Of a stretch of DNA of 64,000 bases, positions 26,903 through 35,828 are shown one piece after another. Below the pieces are notes generated by a model. The model had not been told where the DNA came from. It saw only the letters and a program-made list of their open reading frames with translations, and ran no database searches. Both the position numbers and the translations under genes were made by a program. Every line of letters begins with the position of its first letter. The first letter of the stretch is position 1. The DNA is from Nocardia farcinica (GTDB taxonomy: Bacteria > Actinomycetota > Actinomycetes > Mycobacteriales > Mycobacteriaceae), in NCBI RefSeq assembly GCF_001182745.1, contig NZ_LN868939.1:1550001-1614000 (forward strand), read 5' to 3'.

Positions 26903-27370
26903 ACTCGACTTCGTTCGTCCCGCACCGGGCGGCCCACCCCGCTGTGATCTTGGTCATCGACCCCTCCCGCGGAGCCGTCTGCCGGTCACGTGACAAGTCT
27001 CGCACTGCCCTTCATGAGTCAGTGAACGACTTTGTGCTGCATTTATGCACGTCAAGCGATATCGGCATGTTGCTTCTTGTGAGTCAGATCACAGGCACCC
27101 ACTTGTTCGATTGACGTTGCCGCACCGTAACCCAACGTTTAATGTTCGGCTCGAGCCATCCCGCTCACCGGCCGTTCAACCGCGGGCCATCGCAGTGGTC
27201 TGCGGCGGTGAGCGCTGGCTCGGGTCCCCCTCGACCCGGCCCGACGTAGCGCCGAAATAACAACCGGTTACGCACCGGCAACAAATGGGCGACACACTGG
27301 GCTGGGCCTGAGAGGACCACCGTCCACCTCGATGGTCGAGGTCGACTGTTTGAACCTGATGAGGGGAAGT
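26903..27370 (+). promoter_or_regulatory. Upstream region of the tandem porins
   Basis: 468 bp without a gene. It holds a perfect palindrome GTCACGTGAC at 26985-26994 and a perfect CRP-type site at 27078-27093 (separate entry). The region is AT-richer near 27020-27140, where the promoter probably lies, giving a long 5' leader of ~200 nt before the first porin. Confidence 0.5.
27078..27093. promoter_or_regulatory. CRP-type site
   Basis: TGTGAGTCAGATCACA is an exact match to TGTGA-N6-TCACA, the consensus of mycobacterial CRP (Rv3676) and E. coli CRP. It lies 278 bp before the first porin start. Confidence 0.7.
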
Positions 27371-28045
27371 ATGAGCGAGAACCGCACCAAGGGCCTGCGC
27401 CACGGCGTCCGCGCCGCGGGCGTCGGCGCGGCCGCGGCCGTGGCCATGGGCCTGCTTTCGACCGGTGCTGCCAACGCCGACACCTTCGTGCCGTTGCCGG
27501 ACGGCCAGAAGGTGGGACCGGGCGTCACTGTCACCCGCACCGGTGAGCACGCCATCGTGTCGCCGTCGATGGCGGCCAACGGCGCCGGCCGCGTCGTCTG
27601 GGTCTCCGGAAACGCGTCGGCCGATGTCACGGTGACCCCGGAAGGCGAGGTCGGTCCGAACAACGGGCCCACCGGCAACCCCGGCTCCAACAACTCGTCG
27701 ACCCACGGCGCGTCCCAGCTGAACACCGGCTACATCGTCGGTTGCCAGGTCAGCATCGGTGACGACGCCATCTCCGCGGGCTTGGCCGGCGGTATCGACC
27801 TCAACGGCGGTTCGATCGGTGGTTCGATCGGCCTGGACCTGGGTCCCGGCGAGGTGAAGTTCGTCCAGATCGATTACAAGGACATCCTGAAGCCCGGCGT
27901 GTACTCCGTCGAGTACCAGGACGTGGAGATCGAGATCCAGGGTTGCGCGGGCTACGCCCAGGCGCGGTCCTACACCGTGGTCGAGATCATCGGCGACCAC
28001 TACTCGAAGACCACGCTCTACGGCATGCCGTTCAGCATCGGCTGA
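27371..28045 (+). CDS. MspA-family porin, copy 1
   Basis: 224 residues. Signal peptide with VGAAAAVAMGLLSTGAANA and cleavage before DTFVPLPDG. The MspA-type core includes IVSPSMAANGAGRVVWVSGN, NTGYIVGCQV and GCAGYAQARSYTVV, all hallmarks of the family. MspA octamers form hydrophilic channels across the mycolic-acid outer membrane. Start: the ATG with GAGGGG 5 nt upstream rather than the earlier in-frame codon at 27332. It is about 25-30 percent identical by eye to the next gene but has a longer loop (PNNGPTGNPGSNNSST) near residues 95-112. Confidence 0.93.
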   Translation: MSENRTKGLRHGVRAAGVGAAAAVAMGLLSTGAANADTFVPLPDGQKVGPGVTVTRTGEHAIVSPSMAANGAGRVVWVSGNASADVTVTPEGEVGPNNGPTGNPGSNNSSTHGASQLNTGYIVGCQVSIGDDAISAGLAGGIDLNGGSIGGSIGLDLGPGEVKFVQIDYKDILKPGVYSVEYQDVEIEIQGCAGYAQARSYTVVEIIGDHYSKTTLYGMPFSIG

Positions 28046-28101
28046 CCTTCCACGAACTTCACGAACCTCCAATCGCGTGAGCGATTCAACCCTCGAAGGG
28101 T

Positions 28102-28788
28102 ATGAAACACATGATCAACCGTAAGAACCTGGCGCGGGTGGCGGGCGTTGGTGCCGCCACCGCGGTTGCCATGGGCCTGTTCTCCACCGGCGCCGCCAAC
28201 GCCGACACCTTCGTTCCGCTGCCCGGCGGCGAGATCACCAAGACCCTGTCCGACGGCACGGTGGTGACCGTGCGTCTGGTGGGCGAGTCGGCGACCATCA
28301 GCCCGTCGATGGGCTCCACCCCGGTGCACCGCAACGCGTGGGTGTCCGGTAGCGCGCAGGTCGAGATCAGCGGCGGCGGCGAGGATGTCGGCGGCAAGAT
28401 CTACCCCGGTTACGTGGTGGGCTGCCAGGTCAACATCAGCGGCGGCGGCGTCGAGGGCGGCGTGGAAGGCTCGGCCGACTGGAGCGGTGACACCGTGACC
28501 GGTGGCGTGGGCGCCGAGTCCGGCGGCTCGTTGTCGCTCGGCCCCGGCCAGGCCGCGTCGTTCTACATCCTCGACCGTGAGGTCCCGGACGACTACGGCA
28601 ACGAGGATCACGCCACCAACAACAAGTTCAAGGGCAACAGCGGCTCGGTCACCTGGGCCGATTCGACCATCGGCCTGTCGGGCTGCGCGGGCTACGCCCA
28701 GGCGCGGTCCTTCGTGAAGGTCAAGGTCGAAACCGACAACGTGATGTCGGTGGTGACCCTGTGGGGCCAGCCGTTCAGCCTCGGCTGA
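28102..28788 (+). CDS. MspA-family porin, copy 2
   Basis: 228 residues. Signal peptide (VGAATAVAMGLFSTGAANA) cut before DTFVPLPGG. It shares ISPSMGSTPVHRNAWVSG, YPGYVVGCQVN and GCAGYAQARSFVKV with copy 1. The first ATG is almost touching AAGGG (1 nt), while an in-frame ATG at 28111 has a normal 10-nt spacing; the true start may be the latter. It carries extra acidic loop residues (EVPDDYGNEDH), which suggests cation preference. It lies 56 nt after copy 1, so the two likely share a transcript and may form mixed pores. Confidence 0.93.
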   Translation: MKHMINRKNLARVAGVGAATAVAMGLFSTGAANADTFVPLPGGEITKTLSDGTVVTVRLVGESATISPSMGSTPVHRNAWVSGSAQVEISGGGEDVGGKIYPGYVVGCQVNISGGGVEGGVEGSADWSGDTVTGGVGAESGGSLSLGPGQAASFYILDREVPDDYGNEDHATNNKFKGNSGSVTWADSTIGLSGCAGYAQARSFVKVKVETDNVMSVVTLWGQPFSLG

Positions 28789-28804
28789 TCCGGTAGGACA
28801 CATG

Positions 28805-28839
28805 GAACGGGCCCGTCACCCTCGGTGACGGGCCCGTTC
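28805..28839. terminator. Bidirectional terminator (porin/mscL)
   Basis: Perfect 16-bp stem GAACGGGCCCGTCACC with a 3-nt loop, between the convergent porin and mscL genes. Confidence 0.9.
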
Positions 28840-28872
28840 GTCATGGGAAGCCCGGAACCGCTCGGCGCGGCT

Positions 28873-29280
28873 TCAGAATTCGTGACGGCCGCCCGCGCTC
28901 TCCTGCCCGGCGGCGAGCAGATCGCGGATCTGGACGAGCAGTTCGGTATCGCTCAAGGGTTCCTCGACCTCGCCGCCGAAGCGCTTCTTCATCTGCGTCG
29001 CGGGCAGCACCAGCACGAAATACAGGACGGCGGCGACGATCACGAAGTTGATCGCGGCGGTGATCACCGGACCGATCGCGATGAATGTCGCGGGCTTGTC
29101 GGCAACCAGCCGGAAACCCAAGCCGAGTTCGTCTTCTCCGCCGAATACCGCGAGCAGCGGATTGATGATTCCATTGGTGAACGCCGTGACGATCGCCACG
29201 AACGCGGTGCCGATGACCACCGCGACCGCCAGGTCGACGACATTTCCACGGAACAGAAAATCCTTGAAACCCTTGAGCAT
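28873..29280 (-). CDS. mscL: Large-conductance mechanosensitive channel
   Basis: 135 residues with the MscL start MLKGFKDFLFRGNVVDLAVA, TM1 to ~residue 45, the periplasmic loop (GEDELGLGF), TM2 at ~68-92 and a C-terminal helix (LLVQIRDLLAAG). The homopentamer opens under membrane tension to release solutes on hypo-osmotic shock. It follows the mprAB-pepD-moaB2 block, as in M. tuberculosis (Rv0985c). It is on its own transcript. Confidence 0.97.
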   Translation of the reverse strand: MLKGFKDFLFRGNVVDLAVAVVIGTAFVAIVTAFTNGIINPLLAVFGGEDELGLGFRLVADKPATFIAIGPVITAAINFVIVAAVLYFVLVLPATQMKKRFGGEVEEPLSDTELLVQIRDLLAAGQESAGGRHEF

Positions 29281-29404
29281 GCCGATATCTCCTCTTCGGG
29301 ATGGAGCTGACGGTCGCGCCCGGCGAATCGGGTCGCCGTATCCCGGGATGCTAGTTCAGATGCTCAGCTATTGCCCGGCGAATTCCCTGCCGCCGCGCGA
29401 ACAA

Positions 29405-30070
29405 TCAATGAAATACCACCGTGAGCGCGGTGTGCAGCGAGGCTGCCGCGACGGCCACCGCGCGCTCGGCGTCCATGGCGACCAGGACGACCCGCTCGGC
29501 GCGGCCGCGCTCGGTGGGCTCGGAGACCAGCACCACCGCCGCATCGGCGGCCAGCGTCCGCACGGGCCGGGTGCCGCTGTCGTCGTCGGTCTCGCCGCCG
29601 ATGACATCCACCCGGTCGCCCGCGCGCAGGATCTCGGCAACGGCGGTGTCGGCCAATCGGATCGGCACGATCCTGGCATCCGGCGTGCTCGCCGCCACCT
29701 CGGCCAGGCGCGGGCCGACCACGCGCAGGTCGGTGAACACCTCGCCGGGGTGCATCGCGGCGGTGAGGGTCGCGCCGGTCAGGACGGCGGGGTCGCGGAC
29801 CGCGCCCGCGGGGAGGCTGCCCGCTTCGTGCGGTGCGACGGTCAGGTCGGCGGCCGCCAGCACGGTGCCCGGCGGTAGCTCGCGGGCCGCCACGACCACG
29901 GGAATCCGGGCCGCGCCGGGATCACCGCGCAGCTGCAGCACGACGGCCACCGCGACCAGGGCACCGGCGAGGATGCGGCGGGCGAGGGTGGCATCCACCC
30001 AGGACGGCCGGTTGGACAACGCGAAACGCAGCCCACCGCCGCGCCCGAGGTCGGCGAACAATCGATCCAT
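29405..30070 (-). CDS. SAF-domain membrane protein (CpaB/RcpC-like)
   Basis: 221 residues. One TM at ~30-47, then a SAF domain (RIPVVVAARELPPGTVLAAA ... HPGEVFTDLRV), then a second beta-rich part (RIVPIRLADTAVAEILRAGD). CpaB/RcpC proteins support type IVb/Flp pilus secretion in other phyla, but no pilus genes are visible here. It lies 125 nt after mscL in reverse order and may be transcribed separately. Function in actinobacteria is uncertain. Confidence 0.8.
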   Translation of the reverse strand: MDRLFADLGRGGGLRFALSNRPSWVDATLARRILAGALVAVAVVLQLRGDPGAARIPVVVAARELPPGTVLAAADLTVAPHEAGSLPAGAVRDPAVLTGATLTAAMHPGEVFTDLRVVGPRLAEVAASTPDARIVPIRLADTAVAEILRAGDRVDVIGGETDDDSGTRPVRTLAADAAVVLVSEPTERGRAERVVLVAMDAERAVAVAAASLHTALTVVFH

Positions 30071-30153
30071 GCGGGCACGCTATCGCCGCGAACGGGCTGC
30101 GTGCGCCGGGCGAACCGCCGGGTGGGGACAACTCGGCGGCTGGGGAGAACGCG

Positions 30154-30450
30154 TCAGCCGGCGACGGCGGCGCTGGTCGAGGTCGACGAGGAAGCGCTGC
30201 TCGACGACGAGCTCGACTCGGAGCTCGACGACCCGCTGTCGGACTTCGCGGGCTCGCTCGCGGTCGAGGATCCGCCGCGGCTGTCGGTGCGGTAGAAACC
30301 GCTGCCCTTGAACACGATGCCGACCGAGTTGAACAGCTTGCGCAGCTTGCCGGAGCACTTCTCACACACGGTCAGCGCATCGTCGGAGAACGACTGAACG
30401 ATGTCGAAGCGGTTGTCACACTGGGTGCACGCGTACGAGTAAGTTGGCAC
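30154..30450 (-). CDS. FmdB-type zinc-ribbon protein, Ruc-like redox chaperone
   Basis: 98 residues. Zinc ribbon with Cys8, Cys11, Cys29 and Cys32 (YACTQCDNRF ... VCEKCSGKL), the GIVFKGSGFYRTDSRGG motif, and a ~35-residue almost pure Ser/Ala/Thr tail. The same position in M. tuberculosis holds Rv0991c (Ruc), reported as a redox-regulated chaperone whose four Cys bind zinc when reduced and whose disordered tail matters for activity. The sequence match and gene order support orthology. It sits between the SAF gene and the folate gene. Confidence 0.85.
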   Translation of the reverse strand: MPTYSYACTQCDNRFDIVQSFSDDALTVCEKCSGKLRKLFNSVGIVFKGSGFYRTDSRGGSSTASEPAKSDSGSSSSESSSSSSSASSSTSTSAAVAG

Positions 30451-30519
30451 AGGATCCTCCGCAGGGTTCGTCGATCTAGCACTCTACCGCCGACAGTGCC
30501 AACGTCGCCAGTCGGTGTG

Positions 30520-31122
30520 TCATTCCTCGCTCCCGTCCAGCGCGCGCAGGCCACCGCCGGGGGTGAGCACCCAGCCCACCCGCAGGTCGTGCGCCTCCTC
30601 CGGCAGCCGGTCCACGAACTCCTCGTCCCGCACCACGGCCACCAGCCGCGCGCCCGGGCGGGCCGAGCCCAGCGTCCGGTCGTAGTAGCCCGCGCCGCGG
30701 CCGAGCCGCACCCCGCGCCGGTCCACCGCCAGCGCGGGCACCAGGATCACCTCGGCCCGGGCGACGACCTCGGCCCCGAGCACCGGCCCCGCCGGTTCCA
30801 GCAATCCGAAGCGCGCCGCACGCAGCCCGGCCACCCCGGTGTATTCGGCCCAGTCCAGCGCCCCGGGCGCCCCGGTGACCGGCAGCAGAATTCGCGCGCC
30901 CGCGGCCCGCAACTCCTCCAGCAACGCCGTGGAACCCGGTTCTCCGCGCACCGGCACATACGCGCACACCCATTCGCCGACCGCCAGCGCACGCACGCCT
31001 CGCGCGAGCGCCGCGGCCGCGGCGGCGTGTTCGGCGGCGGACAGCGCCGACCGGCGCGCCAGAATTTCCCGGCGCCATGCATGTTTATCGCGCTCACCGG
31101 GCATCTCCATGGGGATCACCAT
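30520..31122 (-). CDS. 5-formyltetrahydrofolate cyclo-ligase
   Basis: 200 residues from the ATG after GGGTGAG; earlier in-frame codons would overlap the divergent galU promoter. It has the family signature VRLGRGAGYYDRTL with the preceding VPALAVDRRG, and RREILARRSAL at the N-terminus. It converts 5-formyl-THF to 5,10-methenyl-THF using ATP, so it recycles a folate that inhibits other one-carbon enzymes. It links loosely to the purine genes at the window start. Orthologue position is Rv0992c. Confidence 0.92.
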   Translation of the reverse strand: MVIPMEMPGERDKHAWRREILARRSALSAAEHAAAAAALARGVRALAVGEWVCAYVPVRGEPGSTALLEELRAAGARILLPVTGAPGALDWAEYTGVAGLRAARFGLLEPAGPVLGAEVVARAEVILVPALAVDRRGVRLGRGAGYYDRTLGSARPGARLVAVVRDEEFVDRLPEEAHDLRVGWVLTPGGGLRALDGSEE

Positions 31123-31184
31123 AAGCTCACCCGCAGCCGAGCCGTGCGCGACGGAGTTCGGGCGGTGTGATGGATGGATAGGGT

Positions 31185-32141
31185 ATGCGTATGACAGCAA
31201 AGGCCGGACAGTCCGACGGGGTCGTGTCGTGCTTCCGCACGGCGGTGGTGCCGGCAGCGGGCCTGGGAACCCGGTTCCTGCCCGCGACGAAGACGGTGCC
31301 CAAGGAATTGCTGCCGGTGGTCGACACCCCCGGCATCGAGCTCGTCGCCACCGAAGCCGCCGATTCCGGCGCGCAGCGACTGGTGATCGTGACCTCGCCC
31401 GGCAAGGACGGCGTCGTCGCGCATTTCGTCGAGGATCTGGTGCTGGAGAGCACGCTGGCCGAGCGTGGGAAGTTCCAGCTCCTGGAGAAGGTGCGCAAGG
31501 CGCCCGCCCTGCTGGACGTCACCTCCGTCGTGCAGGAGGAGCCGCTCGGCCTCGGGCACGCGGTGGCCCAGGCCGAGCAGGCGCTCGACGACGACGAGGA
31601 CGCCGTCGCCGTGCTGCTGCCCGACGACCTGGTGCTGCCCTGCGGCGTCCTGGACGTGATGAGCCGGGTGCGCCGCAAACGCGGCGGCACCGTGCTGTGC
31701 GCCATCGACGTGCCCAAGGACCAGGTGAGTTCTTACGGTGTGTTCGATGTCGCACCGGTGCCCGACGCCGCCAACCCGAACGTGCTGCGGGTCAAGGGCA
31801 TGGTGGAGAAGCCCGCCCTCGCCGACGCCCCCTCCACCTACGCCGCGGCCGGCCGCTACCTGCTCGACCGGGCGATCTTCGACGCGCTGCGCCGGATCGA
31901 GCCGGGCGCGGGCGGCGAGTTGCAGCTCACCGACGCCATCGCGCTGCTGATCGAGGAAGGACATCCGGTCCATGTGGTCGTCCACCGTGGGTCGCGCCAC
32001 GATTTGGGCAACCCCGGCGGCTATCTTCGAGCTGCGGTCGATTTCGCGTTGGAACGGGAGGAATACGGCCCCGCCCTGCGGGAGTGGCTGCAGCATCGCC
32101 TGAGTTCGGACTGGGATCCGCAGCTGACGACCTACGAGTAG
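31185..32141 (+). CDS. galU: UTP-glucose-1-phosphate uridylyltransferase
   Basis: 318 residues with the nucleotide-binding start VVPAAGLGTRFLPATK and KELLPVVDTP, then LLPDDLVLP, the sugar-binding region VEKP and GGELQLTDAI. It makes UDP-glucose for trehalose, glycolipid and cell-wall glycan synthesis. It is divergent from the folate cyclo-ligase, with the two starts only about 60 nt apart. Orthologue of Rv0993. Confidence 0.96.
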   Translation: MRMTAKAGQSDGVVSCFRTAVVPAAGLGTRFLPATKTVPKELLPVVDTPGIELVATEAADSGAQRLVIVTSPGKDGVVAHFVEDLVLESTLAERGKFQLLEKVRKAPALLDVTSVVQEEPLGLGHAVAQAEQALDDDEDAVAVLLPDDLVLPCGVLDVMSRVRRKRGGTVLCAIDVPKDQVSSYGVFDVAPVPDAANPNVLRVKGMVEKPALADAPSTYAAAGRYLLDRAIFDALRRIEPGAGGELQLTDAIALLIEEGHPVHVVVHRGSRHDLGNPGGYLRAAVDFALEREEYGPALREWLQHRLSSDWDPQLTTYE

Positions 32142-32258
32142 GAGTCGTGCGCCGTTTTCGCCAGCCGTGCACCGTCGGGTACCAATGGTGCAGGCGAACG
32201 CGGCCCGTCCGGGACAGGTGATCGCGGACAGGTAGCGGAGAGGATCAGGAAGGGCTGG

Positions 32259-33515
32259 ATGCGCTCGGTTGAGGATCAGCAGATCAAGGTGACCGCGGCG
32301 GCGGTCGCACCACGGCCGGTCCGCGTCGCGATCTCCGAGGCCCAGGGCCTGCTGTGCGCCGAGGACGTGGTCACCGAGCGCCCGCTGCCCGGTTTCGACC
32401 AGGCCGCGATCGACGGTTACGCGGTGCGCAGTGTCGATGTCGCGGCCGCGGGGTCCGACATCCGCGACGAGGACGGCGAACTCGTCGACCTCACCCTGCC
32501 GGTGGTGGGGGAGGTCGTGGCGGGCTCGCGCCAGCCGATCCGGCTGCAACCGCGCCAGACCGTGCGGGTGGACACCGGCGCCCCGCTGCCCACCCTCGCC
32601 GACGCGGTGCTGCCGCTGGATTTCACCGACGGCGGCCGGGCCAGGATCAAGGTGTTCGAGCCGGTGCGTTCGGGCGACTACGTGCGCCGCATCGGCGACG
32701 ACGTGCAGCCCGGTGACGTGGCGGTGCGGGCAGGCACGATCATCGGCCCGGCCCAGGTGGGTCTGCTGGCCGCCGTCGGCCAGGACAAGGTGCTGGTGCA
32801 TCCGCGCCCGCGGCTGTCGGTGATCGCCGTCGGCGGCGAGCTCATCGACATCGACCGCACCCCCGGCCCCGGCCAGGTCTACGACGTCAACTCCTATGCG
32901 CTGGCCGCCGCGGCCAGGGATGCGGGCGCCGACGTGAACCGGGTCGGCATCGTCAGCACCGATCCGCGCCGGCTGCGCGACGTGGTCGAGGGCCAGCTGG
33001 TGCGCTCGGAGGTCGTGGTGATCGCGGGCGCGGTCGGCGGCTGGGCCTCCGAACAGGTCCGCGAGGCGCTCGAGGGCCTGGGGGAACTCGAGATCGCGCG
33101 GGTCGCCATGCATCCCGGGTCGGTGCAGGGCTTCGGGCGGCTCGGCCGCGACGAGGTGCCGACCTTCCTGCTGCCCGCCAACCCGGTGGGCGCGCTGGTG
33201 GTCTTCGAGGTGATGGTGCGCCCGCTCATCCGCATCGCGCTCGGCCGCAGGCACCCCATGCGCCGCGTCATCCGGGCCAGGACGATCACCCCGATCAGCT
33301 CGATGGCCGGTCGCAAGGGCTATCTGCGCGCGCAGTTGATGCGCGACGAGTCGACCGGTGAATACCTGGTGCAGCCGCTCGGCGGCGCGGCGGGCTCCTC
33401 GCACCTGCTGGCCACCCTGGCCGAGGCGAACAGTCTGATCATCGTCGATCCGGACGACACCGAGATCAGGACCGGCGACGAAGTTCAGGTCGCGTTTCTC
33501 TCCCAACGCGGCTGA
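32259..33515 (+). CDS. glp: Gephyrin-like molybdotransferase Glp (MoeA family)
   Basis: 418 residues. N-terminal MoeA domains 1-2 with the PLPGFDQAAIDGYAVR motif, domain 3 (~175-330) with SVIAVGGELID, the MPT-binding-like stretch and PANPVGALVVFEV, and a C-terminal beta domain. In Corynebacterium the orthologue (Glp) moonlights in division by binding FtsZ and the receptor GlpR; glpR lies two genes downstream here. One GGAGAGG-type ribosome site precedes the ATG. MoeA activity for molybdenum cofactor is possible too; the gene order (Rv0994-Rv0996) favours the Glp role. Confidence 0.85.
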   Translation: MRSVEDQQIKVTAAAVAPRPVRVAISEAQGLLCAEDVVTERPLPGFDQAAIDGYAVRSVDVAAAGSDIRDEDGELVDLTLPVVGEVVAGSRQPIRLQPRQTVRVDTGAPLPTLADAVLPLDFTDGGRARIKVFEPVRSGDYVRRIGDDVQPGDVAVRAGTIIGPAQVGLLAAVGQDKVLVHPRPRLSVIAVGGELIDIDRTPGPGQVYDVNSYALAAAARDAGADVNRVGIVSTDPRRLRDVVEGQLVRSEVVVIAGAVGGWASEQVREALEGLGELEIARVAMHPGSVQGFGRLGRDEVPTFLLPANPVGALVVFEVMVRPLIRIALGRRHPMRRVIRARTITPISSMAGRKGYLRAQLMRDESTGEYLVQPLGGAAGSSHLLATLAEANSLIIVDPDDTEIRTGDEVQVAFLSQRG

Positions 33516-33518
33516 ACC

Positions 33519-34178
33519 GTGGAGAGCATGAACGTGTTCCGGGCGACGCAGCACCCCGGATGGCCCGCCCGACTCGGCCCGGTGCGCGTCGCGGCCGGCC
33601 AGATCACCCTGCGGCCGGTGCGGTTGCGCGACGCGGCTGCCTGGAGCCGCATCCGGTTGCGCGACCGCGAGCACCTCGAGCCCTGGGAACCGACCGGGCG
33701 CGGCACCTGGGAGGCGCGTAACCACGCGTCGAACTGGCCATCGCTGTGGTCGAGCCTGAAGGCCGAGGCACGGCGCGGGGCCATGATCCCGTTCGCCATC
33801 GAGGTCGACGGCGCGTTCGCCGGACAGCTGACGGTCGGCAACATCGTGCGCGGCGCGCTGCGCTCGGCGTGGATCGGCTACTGGGTGGCCAAGGACCTCA
33901 GCGGGCAGGGCGTCGCGACGGCCGCGCTCGCGTTGGGGCTCGACCATTGTTTCGGACCGGTGGGACTGCACCGGGTGGAGGCCACCGTGCGGCCGGAGAA
34001 CCTGGCCAGCCAGGCCGTGCTGCGCAACGTCGGCTTCCGCGAGGAAGGACTGCTGCGGCGCTATCTCGACGTGGACGGCGCCTGGCGCGATCATCTGCTG
34101 GTCGGCATCACCGTCGAGGAGCTCGCGACGCCGGTCATCGAGCGGATGGCCCGCGCCGGCCGGGTGATCCTGCCCTGA
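33519..34178 (+). CDS. rimJ: GNAT acetyltransferase, RimJ-like
   Basis: 219 residues (216 if the ATG at 33528 is used; GGAGAG lies just before that ATG, so either start is possible). GNAT fold with LRPVRLRDAAAWSRIRLRDR, YWVAKDLSGQGVATAALALG (acetyl-CoA binding) and GLHRVEATVRPENLASQAVL. RimJ/RimL enzymes acetylate N-termini of ribosomal proteins. It is coupled to glp by a 3-nt gap and corresponds to Rv0995. Confidence 0.88.
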   Translation: MESMNVFRATQHPGWPARLGPVRVAAGQITLRPVRLRDAAAWSRIRLRDREHLEPWEPTGRGTWEARNHASNWPSLWSSLKAEARRGAMIPFAIEVDGAFAGQLTVGNIVRGALRSAWIGYWVAKDLSGQGVATAALALGLDHCFGPVGLHRVEATVRPENLASQAVLRNVGFREEGLLRRYLDVDGAWRDHLLVGITVEELATPVIERMARAGRVILP

Positions 34179-34442
34179 ATCCAGCACCGAACACCGACCG
34201 CTCGAGTCCCGAACCCCGAACCGGAAGCCTGAATCGAAGACGCGGAGTGAACACCGGCGGATGATTGGTGGCATTGTGACAGGTGTGGCCTGTGTGCACG
34301 GCGCGCCTGCCCGACTCGGGCGCGTCGCCGAATTAACCTACCGACGTCGGAGGTGTGCCGTCCGCCCGCGACGGCATCGTGAACAGATCAGCCCGCACAC
34401 GGGCCGAAAGGACGGACAGGTGGGGACGGAGGTGATGACCTG

Positions 34443-35750
34443 ATGCCGAATTCGATCTTGTGGATCGGCCTGGTCGTGCTCTGGGTCTTCGTCCTGTTCC
34501 CGATTCTCGCCGACCGGCATCCGAGGATCCGGCAGACGACCGACGCCGCGCTCGCGACCCGGGTATTGCACCGCGGCGGTTCCAAACGGCGCCTGCGCTA
34601 TCGACCGAACCGAGCGCGGAGAAAGCGTTTCCACAGCGATGATGCGGAGGACCGGATGAGCACACCGGCCGACGAGAAAATCACCGATACCGACGACGCC
34701 GTGACCGGCACGTCCGACGAAGCCGGACACGGCGGTACGCCGTCCGACTCCGACATCGCCGATTCCGCACCGCGCGAACCAGATTCGCCGGACGACGATG
34801 CGCTGCGCCGCGCCCGCGGCGAGCGGGACGGCGAAATCGACGCGGACGCCGATGATTCCGCCGAAACGGATATCGCGGAAAAGACGCAGGACGGCGAGAA
34901 AGCCCGCGTCCCGGTCGATTCCGACGACGAACCGGCCGCCGATGAGCCCGGGCACGGCCGGACCCGCGCCGAGTCGTCCGGTGAGGACGTTCGGGCGGCC
35001 TCCGACGAGGACGACACCGCCGAGGACGCCACCGCCGACGACCACGCAGCCCCCGGACACGAGGACGAACCGCGCCCGCGCCGCGAACGCGTCACCGCCC
35101 GGATTCCACCCGCCAGGTCGGCCGTGCCGGTCCGCGCGCCCGAACCGGCGGCCGAGTACGACGCCCAGTTCGATCAGGCAGGCGAAGATCGAGCCGGGTT
35201 CGACCACGCCGAGGATTCCGCCGACGAGGACGAGCCGGACTTCGTGCCGACCCGGCGGGGACGCGGCGGCTACGACCCCGAAGCCGACGCGATCGCCCGC
35301 GCCGCCCGCTACACCTTCCGGCAGCGCGCGGTGCTGGCCCTGTTGCTCACCGCGATCATGTCCGGCGCGCTCGCCTTGATCCTCACGCCGCTGTTCTGGT
35401 GGGCGTGTGGCCTCTCGGTCGTCGTGCTGGCCACCTACCTGGCCTACCTGCGCAAGCAGGTGCGCATGGAAGAGGAGATCCGCAGGCGCCGCGCCGCCCG
35501 GCTGGCCCGCCGCCGCGGCGAGCCGGTGCCCGAGCAGGCCGACGACCACGAGGACGACGAGGACGAGCACGCCACCGCCCGCGGCGGCATGGACCGAGCC
35601 ACCGCCCGCGCCCTCCGCCGCCGCTCCAGCCTGCTCGACGTCGACGACGAAGACCCCCTCTTCGAACACCTGGAGGCCTTCGACCCCGCCGCCGCGCGCG
35701 CCCTGCGCCACCGCACCGGCACCGACATGCGCCGGGCAGTCGGCGAATAA
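34443..35750 (+). CDS. glpR: GlpR/SepX-like divisome membrane receptor
   Basis: 435 residues. TM1 at ~6-24 (SILWIGLVVLWVFVLFPILA), a basic stretch, a ~230-residue Asp/Glu-rich disordered region, then two TM helices at ~296-345 and a basic helix with RRRAARLARRRG. The TM1 plus LxxRHPRIR pattern and the gene order match Rv0996 and corynebacterial GlpR, the membrane receptor of Glp; Streptomyces SepX is related. It likely ties Glp to the septum. The ribosome site is unusually complete: GGAGGTGAT at 34428-34436, 6 nt before the ATG. The 264 bp upstream hold no other convincing gene. Confidence 0.83.
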   Translation: MPNSILWIGLVVLWVFVLFPILADRHPRIRQTTDAALATRVLHRGGSKRRLRYRPNRARRKRFHSDDAEDRMSTPADEKITDTDDAVTGTSDEAGHGGTPSDSDIADSAPREPDSPDDDALRRARGERDGEIDADADDSAETDIAEKTQDGEKARVPVDSDDEPAADEPGHGRTRAESSGEDVRAASDEDDTAEDATADDHAAPGHEDEPRPRRERVTARIPPARSAVPVRAPEPAAEYDAQFDQAGEDRAGFDHAEDSADEDEPDFVPTRRGRGGYDPEADAIARAARYTFRQRAVLALLLTAIMSGALALILTPLFWWACGLSVVVLATYLAYLRKQVRMEEEIRRRRAARLARRRGEPVPEQADDHEDDEDEHATARGGMDRATARALRRRSSLLDVDDEDPLFEHLEAFDPAAARALRHRTGTDMRRAVGE

Positions 35751-35758
35751 CCCCAGCT

Positions 35759-35793
35759 CAGGCGGGCGATTCGGTATCCGGGCCGCCCGCCTG
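35759..35793. terminator. Terminator after glpR
   Basis: 9-bp perfect stem CAGGCGGGC / GCCCGCCTG with a 17-nt loop, between glpR and the tRNA gene. Confidence 0.75.
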
Positions 35794-35828
35794 ATACAGT
35801 GTCACAGCGCGGTTCCCCGGAACCGCAC

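Noticed and set aside
30154..30450. FmdB as a formamidase regulator
   Set aside because: The name reflects an old annotation; gene order and the Ser-rich tail fit the Ruc-type chaperone better.
34261..34443. 60-residue frame before glpR
   Set aside because: Arg-rich translation, no domain, poor ribosome site; glpR itself has a strong site and its own start.
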